Source of the DNA: Rhizobium sp. 18055
Lineage (GTDB): Bacteria > Pseudomonadota > Alphaproteobacteria > Rhizobiales > Rhizobiaceae
Assembly (NCBI RefSeq): GCF_902706285.1
Contig: NZ_CACSKD010000006.1
Location: 186,001-250,000, forward strand
Length of the DNA: 64,000 nucleotides
Direction of reading: 5' to 3'
A program made the position numbers and the translations under genes. Shown here in pieces: positions 25,595-32,609 of this stretch (positions within the stretch are counted from its first letter, which is position 1; every line of letters starts with the position of its first letter). The notes under the pieces were generated by a model, which ran no database searches, was not told the DNA's origin, and was given only the letters and a program-made list of their open reading frames with translations.

Positions 25595-25750
25595 ATGCTT
25601 GGAACAATACTGCTTATCGTCCTTATTCTACTTTTGCTCGGAGCCCTGCCGAATTGGGGATATAGTCGCGGATGGGGCTATGGACCTTCGGGCGGTTTGG
25701 GATTAGTGCTCGTCATTATTATCATTCTTGTACTCATGGGCCGGATCTAA
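25595..25750 (+). CDS. Small DUF3309-family membrane protein
   Basis: A 51-residue protein with two hydrophobic segments (residues 2-18, LLIVLILLLLGALP, and 35-48, GLVLVIIIILVLMG) joined by a short polar loop, WGYSRGWGYGPSGG. This hairpin layout is the whole of the DUF3309 family. GAGG lies 9 bases before the ATG. It follows an EcfG-type promoter and precedes a small lipoprotein gene by 27 bases, suggesting a stress-induced envelope pair. The molecular function is unknown. Confidence 0.85.
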   Translation: MLGTILLIVLILLLLGALPNWGYSRGWGYGPSGGLGLVLVIIIILVLMGRI

Positions 25751-25777
25751 GCGCCCGAAAAACCTGGGAGAAATGTC

Positions 25778-26035
25778 ATGATGAAGAAGATTGTACTTAT
25801 TGGTGCCCTGGTCGGCGCGCTGGCATCGTGCACCGCCACAGAGCAGGGCACGGCGATCGGCGCAGGTAGCGGGGCTATCATCGGCGGTGCTGTCAGCAAC
25901 AGCTGGGGCGGCGCTGCAGTCGGCGCGGTTGCCGGTGGTCTCGCTGGCGCGCTCATCGGCCAGTCGGTCGAACGCCGCGGCTACTGCGTCTATCGTGACC
26001 GTTACGGTCGCCGCTACGAAGCCCGTTGCCGCTAA
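25778..26035 (+). CDS. Glycine-zipper lipoprotein (17-kDa antigen-like)
   Basis: An 85-residue protein with a lipoprotein signal (GALASC, Cys at residue 18) and a Gly/Ala-rich zipper (GAIIGGAVSNSWGGAAVGAVAG) as in the Rickettsia 17-kDa surface-antigen family. The C-terminus is basic and Tyr-rich (YRDRYGRRYEARCR). GGGAG precedes the ATG, and a strong terminator follows. It is probably anchored in the outer membrane and co-expressed with the DUF3309 protein; the role is unknown. Confidence 0.82.
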   Translation: MMKKIVLIGALVGALASCTATEQGTAIGAGSGAIIGGAVSNSWGGAAVGAVAGGLAGALIGQSVERRGYCVYRDRYGRRYEARCR

Positions 26036-26067
26036 CGAATTTGCCTGAAGCTTCAGGCTCGGACTGA

Positions 26068-26104
26068 AAGAAAGGCGTCGGATTTCCGGCGCCTTTCTTG
26101 TTTT
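26068..26104 (+). terminator. Rho-independent terminator after the lipoprotein gene
   Basis: AAGAAAGGCG (26068-26077) pairs with CGCCTTTCTT (26090-26099), extended by CGG/CCG around an ATTT loop and followed by GTTTT. Confidence 0.88.
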
Positions 26105-26123
26105 GGTTTCCGGTGTTGCCAAA

Positions 26124-26153
26124 CAAAAAGGCCGCATCGCGAACGATACGGCC
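26124..26153 (-). terminator. Rho-independent terminator after efp
   Basis: GGCCGCATCG (26130-26139) pairs, with one wobble on the minus strand, with CGATACGGCC (26144-26153) around a 4-base loop; minus-strand TTTTTGTTT follows. Confidence 0.82.
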
Positions 26154-26179
26154 TCTTCAGAAAAACGATTGCAGGACGA

Positions 26180-26749
26180 TCAGTCCTTGGCGCGCTCGAC
26201 GTAGGAATTGTCTTCGGTGGCGATGACAACGCGGGTGCCGGCATTGATATGCGGCGGAACCAGCGTGCGAACGCCGTTGGAGAGGATCGCCGGCTTGTAG
26301 GACGAGGATGCCGTCTGGTTCTTGACAACAGGCTCTGTCTCGGAAATTTCGAGCGTGACGTGGCGCGGCATCTGGATCGACAGTGCATTGCCTTCATACA
26401 TCGACAGAACGCAGGTCATGCCTTCCTGAAGGTAGGCCTTCTGGTCGCCCATGGTATCGGCGTCAACGACGATCTGGTCGTAGTTCTCCGGGTTCATGAA
26501 GTGGAAGCCTTCGCCATCTTCATAGAGGAACTGGTGGTTGACGTCTTCCACGAAGGCGCGCTCGACCTGCTCCGTGGTGCGCCAACGCTCGGCGACCTTC
26601 ACGCCATCGACGATGCGGCGCATGTCGACCTGGGTGACCGGCGTCCCCTTGCCCGGGTGAAAGTTGTTGGCCGTCAGAACGACGTAGAGCTTGCCGTCCA
26701 CTTCGAGGACGTTGCCCTTGCGGACAGAAGAGGCGATGACCTTGACCAT
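26180..26749 (-). CDS. efp: Elongation factor P
   Basis: Relieves ribosome stalling at polyproline. The 189-residue protein has the three beta-barrel domains of EF-P: a KOW-like N-domain with the modification loop HPGKG, central domain ending near residue 130, and the C-terminal signature [13 protein letters not shown]. The modified lysine falls exactly at Lys34. Divergently transcribed epmA and epmB, 150 bases away, encode the enzymes that attach beta-lysine to this residue, so the modification type is predicted with confidence. Confidence 0.97.
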   Translation of the reverse strand: MVKVIASSVRKGNVLEVDGKLYVVLTANNFHPGKGTPVTQVDMRRIVDGVKVAERWRTTEQVERAFVEDVNHQFLYEDGEGFHFMNPENYDQIVVDADTMGDQKAYLQEGMTCVLSMYEGNALSIQMPRHVTLEISETEPVVKNQTASSSYKPAILSNGVRTLVPPHINAGTRVVIATEDNSYVERAKD

Positions 26750-26900
26750 AAGACTTCCTTGTAACTCGGCTTTTGGCGTCGTAGAGGACTGTCGAAATGG
26801 TCCGCGGGACGCAATTAAGTGTTCTTTGGGGGCGCAACTAACCTAAAATCCGGCAAATAGCCAGCCCTCGCGTTGGCTGATCCGGTAAGGATAGCATTCG

Positions 26901-27965
26901 ATGAAACCTTCGATCGCAAAGGTGTCTCCATGGTGGACGCCCAGCGTGCACGCCGATCGCCGGCCGTTCCTGATCGGACGCAATGCGATCCAGGCGGCGT
27001 TGCGCGGCTATTTCGCTCGCGAGGACTTCATCGAGGTCGATACCGCGACGTTGCAGGTCTCCCCCGGCAACGAAGCGCATCTGCATGCCTTTGCGACCAA
27101 AGCGCTGACGACTGACGGGCAGTCGGCTCCGTTTTATCTGCATACATCGCCGGAGTTTGCCTGCAAGAAGCTGCTGGCGGCCGGCGAGGAGCGCATCGCC
27201 TGCTTCGCCCATGTCTACCGCAACCGCGAGCGCGGGCCACTGCATCATCCCGAGTTCACCATGCTGGAGTGGTATCGCACCGGCGAAAGCTATGAGAGCC
27301 TGATGATGGACTGCGTCCGCATCCTGGCGCTGGCGGCCGAGACGGCGAAGACCGAGACATTGAACTACCGGGAGATGGTCTGTGATCCGTTTGCCGGACC
27401 TGAGCGCGTCAGCGTGGCGGAGGCCTTCCGGCGCCATGCGGATATCGATCTGCTGGCCTCGGTCAGCGCCGACGGCTCGACCGATCGCGAGCATCTGGCG
27501 ACGGAAATGCAGCGCGTCGGCATGCGGGTGTCCGACGATGACCAATGGGCCGATCTGTTCAGCCGGGTGCTGGTCGAGAAGATCGAACCTCATCTCGGCA
27601 TGGGGCGTGTCACGATCCTTGACGAATATCCGGTGTCGGAGGCAGCGCTTGCCCGGCCTTCCGCCAATGATCCGCGTGTTGCCGAGCGTTTCGAGGTCTA
27701 TGCCTGCGGCGTCGAGCTGGCCAATGGTTTCGGCGAATTGACCGATCCGGTCGAACAACGCCGCCGTTTCGAGATTGAAATGACGGAAAAGGCGCGCATC
27801 TATGGCGAGACCTATCCGATCGACGACGATCTGCTCGATGCGCTTGCGATCATGCCTGACGCCAGCGGTATCGCGCTCGGTTTCGACCGGCTGGTGATGC
27901 TGGCAACAGGCGCGCGTCGGATCGAACAGGTGCTGTGGGCCCCGGTGGCGGAGTATGGGCAGTGA
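26901..27965 (+). CDS. epmA: EF-P--(R)-beta-lysine ligase
   Basis: A 354-residue paralogue of the lysyl-tRNA synthetase catalytic domain that lacks the anticodon-binding domain. Class II motifs are visible: motif 2 at HVYRNRERGPLHHPEFTMLEWY near residue 105 (split around RGPLHHPEF) and motif 3 in SGIALGFDRLVML near 330. It activates (R)-beta-lysine and joins it to Lys34 of EF-P. Its stop overlaps the epmB start (GTGA), so ligase and aminomutase are made together. Confidence 0.94.
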   Translation: MKPSIAKVSPWWTPSVHADRRPFLIGRNAIQAALRGYFAREDFIEVDTATLQVSPGNEAHLHAFATKALTTDGQSAPFYLHTSPEFACKKLLAAGEERIACFAHVYRNRERGPLHHPEFTMLEWYRTGESYESLMMDCVRILALAAETAKTETLNYREMVCDPFAGPERVSVAEAFRRHADIDLLASVSADGSTDREHLATEMQRVGMRVSDDDQWADLFSRVLVEKIEPHLGMGRVTILDEYPVSEAALARPSANDPRVAERFEVYACGVELANGFGELTDPVEQRRRFEIEMTEKARIYGETYPIDDDLLDALAIMPDASGIALGFDRLVMLATGARRIEQVLWAPVAEYGQ

Positions 27966-29017
27966 ATGTCGTCCGGCCGATCAAGACGGTTGATGACCTT
28001 GCCGATGCAGGGCTCGTTTCCGATCGCGATCGGGATGGCCTCGAAGACGTTGCGGCGCGTTATGCGATCGCGTTGACGCCTGCGATATCAAAACTGATCG
28101 ATCGCAATGATCCCAATGATCCGATCGCGCGTCAGTTCGTGCCCGACGCGGCCGAGCTTGTCATCACGCCGGAAGAGCGTGCCGATCCGATCGGCGACCA
28201 CGCGCATAGCCCGGTCGAGGGCATCGTCCATCGCTATCCTGATCGCGTGCTGCTGAAGGCGGTGCATGTCTGTCCCGTCTATTGCCGCTTCTGCTTCCGC
28301 CGCGAAATGGTCGGCCCGCAGGGGCTGGGGACGCTCGATGCCGGCGCCATGGCCGCTGCTTTCGATTATATCAGGGCGCATGACGAGATCTGGGAGGTGA
28401 TCCTGACCGGTGGCGATCCGCTGGTGCTGTCGCCACGGCGCCTGCGCGAGATGCTGGAGCAGCTGGCCGGTATCGAGCACGTCAAGATCGTCCGCTTCCA
28501 TACCCGGGTACCTGTCGTCGATCCGCTGAAGGTCGATGCAGCCTTGATCTGTGCGCTGAAGGCGAGCGGCAAGACGGTCTACGTCGCGCTGCATGCCAAT
28601 CACCCGCGCGAACTGACAGACGAGGCGCGCGCTGCCTGCGCCCGACTTGTCGATGCCGGTATCGTCATGGTCAGCCAGTCGGTGCTGCTGAAGGGTGTCA
28701 ACGACGATCCCGCAGTTCTTGCCGAACTGATGAAGGCTTTCGTCGAGACGCGGGTGAAACCCTACTATCTGCACCATCCCGATCTTGCACCGGGCACCAG
28801 CCATTTCCGGTTGTCGATCGAGGAAGGCCAGGCGATCGTCGCGGCACTGCGCGGCCGTATCTCTGGATTGTGCCAGCCGGCCTATATTCTTGATATTCCC
28901 GGCGGTTATGGCAAAGCTGCAATCGGCGAGAATGCCATTCGCAAGACGGGAGAAGGTTGCTATTCGGTTTCCGACTACAATGGTGGAGAGCATAGCTATC
29001 CCCCTGCTGACGCATGA
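27962..29017 (+). CDS. epmB: L-lysine 2,3-aminomutase for EF-P modification (radical SAM)
   Basis: Produces (R)-beta-lysine from lysine. The 351-residue enzyme has the radical-SAM cluster motif CPVYCRFCF (Cx3Cx2C) near residue 100, the TGGDPLVLSP segment and the C-terminal PLP region YILDIPGGYGK. The likely start is GTG 27962, overlapping the epmA stop, with GGAG 9 bases upstream. Together with efp and epmA it makes a complete beta-lysylation set; the hydroxylase EpmC is not adjacent. Confidence 0.93.
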   Translation: MNVVRPIKTVDDLADAGLVSDRDRDGLEDVAARYAIALTPAISKLIDRNDPNDPIARQFVPDAAELVITPEERADPIGDHAHSPVEGIVHRYPDRVLLKAVHVCPVYCRFCFRREMVGPQGLGTLDAGAMAAAFDYIRAHDEIWEVILTGGDPLVLSPRRLREMLEQLAGIEHVKIVRFHTRVPVVDPLKVDAALICALKASGKTVYVALHANHPRELTDEARAACARLVDAGIVMVSQSVLLKGVNDDPAVLAELMKAFVETRVKPYYLHHPDLAPGTSHFRLSIEEGQAIVAALRGRISGLCQPAYILDIPGGYGKAAIGENAIRKTGEGCYSVSDYNGGEHSYPPADA

Positions 29018-29150
29018 TACGGAGACACGACGTATCATTTCAGCACTGAAGCTGATCCAGAATCGAACGGGCCAGTGTTCAAGATTCGCCTGCAAGCACA
29101 TGATACGGCTTGCTTATCTGCACTTCAGCCGCGAAGCAGATAAATTTTTA
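29014..29150 (+). terminator. Two hairpins ending the epmAB transcript
   Basis: The first, ATGATACG (29014-29021) with CGTATCAT (29031-29038), overlaps the epmB stop. The second, TTATCTGC (29114-29121) with GCAGATAA (29136-29143), is followed by ATTTTTA and looks like the true intrinsic terminator. Confidence 0.65.
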
Positions 29151-29275
29151 CATTTCAATCAGAGCTAGATTTAACCAAGTGTTTTAGCGGAATTTTGGGT
29201 TTTTCTCCTTAAAAGCGTCTTCAAGACAGGGCGATGAACGCCCGCTCTGGTTATGACAAGCTTGGAGATGTGAGG

Positions 29276-29527
29276 ATGAATACGACAATCCGTGGACTGC
29301 TGGCCAAGTTCGGCAAGTTGCCAGTGGCTATCGACGAGGTGGCCGACGATGCTGATCTCTACGCTGTCGGGCTCACATCCTTTGCATCGGTTCAGCTGAT
29401 GCTCGGCATCGAAGATGCCTTCGATATCGAATTTCCCGACAATCTGCTCAACCGCAAATCCTTTGCCAGCATCTCGGCCATCGCCAAGACCGTCGATCTG
29501 ATCCAGGATAGCCGGAAGGTCGCATAA
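29276..29527 (+). CDS. Free-standing aminoacyl carrier protein
   Basis: An 83-residue acyl-carrier-protein-like helical bundle. The phosphopantetheine site is Ser35 in VGLTSFASVQ, followed by the acidic helix II/III region GIEDAFDIEFPD typical of carrier proteins. ATG 29276 has GGAG and GAGG upstream. Its stop overlaps the next gene by one base (TAATG). It differs from housekeeping AcpP, whose motif is DSLD. Next to an amino acid:[carrier protein] ligase, it is the probable partner that holds an amino acid as a thioester, as shown for homologues in Agrobacterium and Bradyrhizobium (Mocibob et al. 2010). Confidence 0.88.
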   Translation: MNTTIRGLLAKFGKLPVAIDEVADDADLYAVGLTSFASVQLMLGIEDAFDIEFPDNLLNRKSFASISAIAKTVDLIQDSRKVA

Positions 29528-30708
29528 TGAACTTCCCGGTCAAAATCACGGAAGACAGTTTTGCAGCAAGGGCTGCCCGCGTTGTCGCCATTGCGGCGAA
29601 ACATGCGGACACCGTCGATTTTGAAGGCCGGTTTCCGCGGGAAGCCGTGGATGCGATGAAGGCCGAGCGCCTGCTCAGCATCCAGATCCCGCGCAGTCTC
29701 GGTGGCGAAAGCGCCACCACGACCGAAATCGCCGAACTCTGCTCGATGCTCGGCCAGGCCTGCGCTGCCAGCGCCATGGTCTTTGCGATGCACCACATCA
29801 AGCTGTCGAGCCTGGTCGAACACGGCGCCGACAGCCAGTGGCACGCCGACTTCATGCGCCGCATTGCGGCCGAACAGATGCTGATCGCCTCGGCGACCAC
29901 CGAGGGCGGGATTGGCGGCAATCTTCGCAACAGCATCTGCGCAGTCGAGGTCGATGGCGGCATTTGCCGTCTCGAAAAGGATGCGACGGTGATTTCCTAT
30001 GGTGCGCACGCCGATGCGATCCTGATCACGTCGCGTGCCCATGCCGAGGCCGCACCGTCTGACCAGGTTCTGACGGCGTTCCTCAAGGATCAGTACACGC
30101 TCGAAAAGACGCATGCCTGGAACACGCTTGGCATGCGCGGCACCTGCTCGGATGGCTTCCTGTTCAAGGGTGAAGCGCCGGCCGAACAGATCCTGCCGAA
30201 ACCGTTTGCCGAGATTGCCGCGCAGTCGATGCTGGCCTCTTCGCATCTGCTGTGGAGCGGCGTGTGGTACGGCATTGCCATCGACGCATTCTCGCGGGCT
30301 CAGGCCTTCGTGCGCGCCGCGGCCCGCAAGTCGCCGGGTGCGCCGCCTCCGGGTGCGCTGCGCCTTGCCGAAGTGTCGAACCTGCTGCAGATGGTGAAGT
30401 CGAACGTTGTCGCCGGCCTCAAAGCCTACGAAGACGCCAAGGCCAATCCCGACAAGCTGTCGTCGATGGGCTTTGCCGTGGCGATGAACAACGTCAAGAT
30501 CGCATCGTCGGAAACGATCCTCGAGATCGTCAACCACACGATGCTGATCTGCGGCATCATGGGCTACAAGAACGGCACGCCGTTCAGCCTTGGCCGCCAT
30601 CTGCGCGATGCGCATTCCGCACAATTGATGATTTCCAACGACCGCATCCTTGGCAATACGTCGAGCATGCTCCTTGTCCACAAGCAGGACACTAGCCTTC
30701 TGGGGTGA
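29527..30708 (+). CDS. Acyl-CoA-dehydrogenase-like flavoenzyme, probably acting on a carrier-protein thioester
   Basis: A 393-residue ACAD-fold protein: N-terminal helical domain, middle beta domain ([12 protein letters not shown] and [10 protein letters not shown] near 120-160), C-terminal four-helix domain ending [19 protein letters not shown]. The helix after RDA lacks the YEGT-type catalytic Glu of fatty-acid ACADs, so its chemistry may differ. It overlaps the carrier-protein gene by one base and the ligase start region, which suggests oxidation of the carrier-bound aminoacyl group, as prolyl-carrier dehydrogenases do. The substrate is inferred from context only. Confidence 0.82.
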   Translation: MNFPVKITEDSFAARAARVVAIAAKHADTVDFEGRFPREAVDAMKAERLLSIQIPRSLGGESATTTEIAELCSMLGQACAASAMVFAMHHIKLSSLVEHGADSQWHADFMRRIAAEQMLIASATTEGGIGGNLRNSICAVEVDGGICRLEKDATVISYGAHADAILITSRAHAEAAPSDQVLTAFLKDQYTLEKTHAWNTLGMRGTCSDGFLFKGEAPAEQILPKPFAEIAAQSMLASSHLLWSGVWYGIAIDAFSRAQAFVRAAARKSPGAPPPGALRLAEVSNLLQMVKSNVVAGLKAYEDAKANPDKLSSMGFAVAMNNVKIASSETILEIVNHTMLICGIMGYKNGTPFSLGRHLRDAHSAQLMISNDRILGNTSSMLLVHKQDTSLLG

Positions 30709-30713
30709 CTCAC

Positions 30714-31622
30714 ATGGATATGCAGACCTCCTTTCTGGACCGGCTTTTCGAATCCGGCCTTCTGATCGACATGGGTGTTGACGGCCTTTATGGCCGCAGC
30801 GGCCAGTTCGAAGACGTGATTGCCGCTTTCGAGCGCCTGATCGACCGTTTCGGCGGCCAGGATGGTGCGGAAGCGATGCGCTTTCCGCCCGGCATGAACC
30901 GCGAGATCTTCGAGAAGAGCGGCTACATGAAGAGCTTCCCGCAGCTGGCCGGCACCGTCCACAGCTTCTGCGGCAACGAGCTCGACCACATGAACCTTTT
31001 GCAGTGCATGGAAGTCGGCGAGGACTGGACCGAGGGCCAGAAGCCGACCGAAATCGTGCTGACGCCGGCGGCCTGCTATCCGCTCTATCCGACCGTCGCC
31101 CGCCGCGGCAACCTGCCGAAGGACGGTGCGCTGTTCGATCTGCAGTCCTATTGCTTCCGGCATGAGCCATCGCGCGATCCGGCCCGCCAGCAGCTGTTCC
31201 GCATGCGCGAATATGTCTGCATGGGCACCGAGAAGCACGTTACCGATTTCCGCCAGAACTGGATGGATCGCGGTCTTGAGATGATGAAGCTGGTCGGCCT
31301 CGACGTCACCATCGATGTTGCCAACGACCCGTTCTTCGGCCGCGCCGGCAAGATGATGGTCAACAACCAGCGTGACCAGAACCTGAAGTTCGAGCTGCTG
31401 ATCCCGATCACCTCCACGGCCAATCCGACGGCCTGCATGAGCTTCAACTTCCACCAAGATTCGTTCGGCCAGAAATGGGGCCTGAACCTCGATGATGGCA
31501 GCGTGGCGTTTACGGCCTGCGTCGGCTTCGGTCTGGAACGCATCGCGCTGGCGCTGTTCCATCACCACGGGCTCGACGTGAAGCTGTGGCCTGCCTCGGT
31601 TCGCCAGGCACTTTGGGGCTGA
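30714..31622 (+). CDS. Amino acid:[carrier protein] ligase (seryl-tRNA-synthetase-like)
   Basis: A 302-residue homologue of the atypical archaeal SerRS catalytic core that lacks a tRNA-binding domain. Motif 2 is in [20 protein letters not shown] near 145, motif 3 in [13 protein letters not shown] near 270. Predicted zinc ligands are Cys121, Glu166 and Cys269. Characterised members (Bradyrhizobium Bll0957, Agrobacterium Atu2573) adenylate glycine or a similar small amino acid and load it onto the neighbouring carrier protein, not tRNA. The ATG at 30714 has GGGG at suitable spacing; a GTG at 30705 overlaps the previous stop. Confidence 0.93.
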   Translation: MDMQTSFLDRLFESGLLIDMGVDGLYGRSGQFEDVIAAFERLIDRFGGQDGAEAMRFPPGMNREIFEKSGYMKSFPQLAGTVHSFCGNELDHMNLLQCMEVGEDWTEGQKPTEIVLTPAACYPLYPTVARRGNLPKDGALFDLQSYCFRHEPSRDPARQQLFRMREYVCMGTEKHVTDFRQNWMDRGLEMMKLVGLDVTIDVANDPFFGRAGKMMVNNQRDQNLKFELLIPITSTANPTACMSFNFHQDSFGQKWGLNLDDGSVAFTACVGFGLERIALALFHHHGLDVKLWPASVRQALWG

Positions 31623-31630
31623 GCGGATCG

Positions 31631-32593
31631 ATGTCATCCGTCTTCCCGGCGATCCGCCCGGACAGCTATTGCCCGCATGCGCTGCATTCCATGGAGCGCA
31701 TGTGGCCGGAGACCAATTGCTACATCGATCTGTGGATCGAGGTGCTATCGACACTCGGCCTGCCGCCTGAAGCCATGCTCGGCTTCACGCTGGGGCAGGA
31801 TTTCGAAGGCGACCAGTTCACCTTCTTCAAGGTGCCGCTGGAGGATCTGGAAGCGCTCTACGGCATTCGGGTCACGGAGCTGGCGATCTTCGACAAGGTG
31901 GAACGCCATATCGAGATGCAGATTTCGCGCGGGCGTCTCTGCCTGATCGAGATGGATTCCTTCTATATGCCCGACACGCAGGGCACTGCCTACCGGCAGG
32001 AGCACGGCAAGACCACGGTTGCGATCAACCGGCTGGATGTTGCCGGCAAGCGCGTCGAGTATTTCCACAATGGCGGCTTCTTCACCCTTGAAGGCGAGGA
32101 TTTCGACGGGCTGTTCCAGCTGCATCTCGCAGACGAAGACCCGCTGTTCCTGCCCTATACGGAATTTGCCAAGTTCCCGGAGGGGCCTGCCGATGAAGCG
32201 CAGACGCGCGCCGTCTCGCGCCAGCTGCTGACCTCGCATTTTGCCCGCCGGCCGCGCGCAAACCCGATCCGCGCCTTCGCATCGGTGTTTCCGCAGCAGG
32301 TGGAGGCGGTTGCCGAGCGCCCGTTCGGCTTCTTCCACAAATACGCCTTCAACACGCTGCGCCAGTTCGGTGCCAATGCCGAGCTTTTGGCCGATCATCT
32401 GACCTGGCATTCCAGCACCGAGTTCGGCGCTGCCGCCGAACATGCCCGTCGTCTGTCCGAGGCGGCGAAGTCTGTTCAGTTCCAGCTGGCGCGTGCCGTG
32501 ACCCGCAAGAAGTTCGAGCCGTTGCTGACCGCGCTTGATCCGGCTGCCGATGCATGGGATGCCGTGATGGCGTCGCTCGCGGAGCGTCTGTGA
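31631..32593 (+). CDS. DUF1839 protein, possible papain-like aminoacyl transferase
   Basis: A 320-residue protein of unknown function family DUF1839, which travels with aminoacyl carrier proteins in rhizobia. A conserved Cys30 (WPETNCYIDLW) starts a helix, and a later strand LIEMDSFYMPDT is followed by HGKTTVAINRLD. This Cys-helix then Asp-strand-His order resembles the papain-like fold of BtrH, which moves an acyl group from a carrier protein to an aminoglycoside. The comparison is by pattern only. ATG 31631 is 8 bases after the ligase stop, so the two are coupled. A transferase role is inference. Confidence 0.75.
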   Translation: MSSVFPAIRPDSYCPHALHSMERMWPETNCYIDLWIEVLSTLGLPPEAMLGFTLGQDFEGDQFTFFKVPLEDLEALYGIRVTELAIFDKVERHIEMQISRGRLCLIEMDSFYMPDTQGTAYRQEHGKTTVAINRLDVAGKRVEYFHNGGFFTLEGEDFDGLFQLHLADEDPLFLPYTEFAKFPEGPADEAQTRAVSRQLLTSHFARRPRANPIRAFASVFPQQVEAVAERPFGFFHKYAFNTLRQFGANAELLADHLTWHSSTEFGAAAEHARRLSEAAKSVQFQLARAVTRKKFEPLLTALDPAADAWDAVMASLAERL

Positions 32594-32609
32594 AGCCGGA
32601 GGCCTGATC

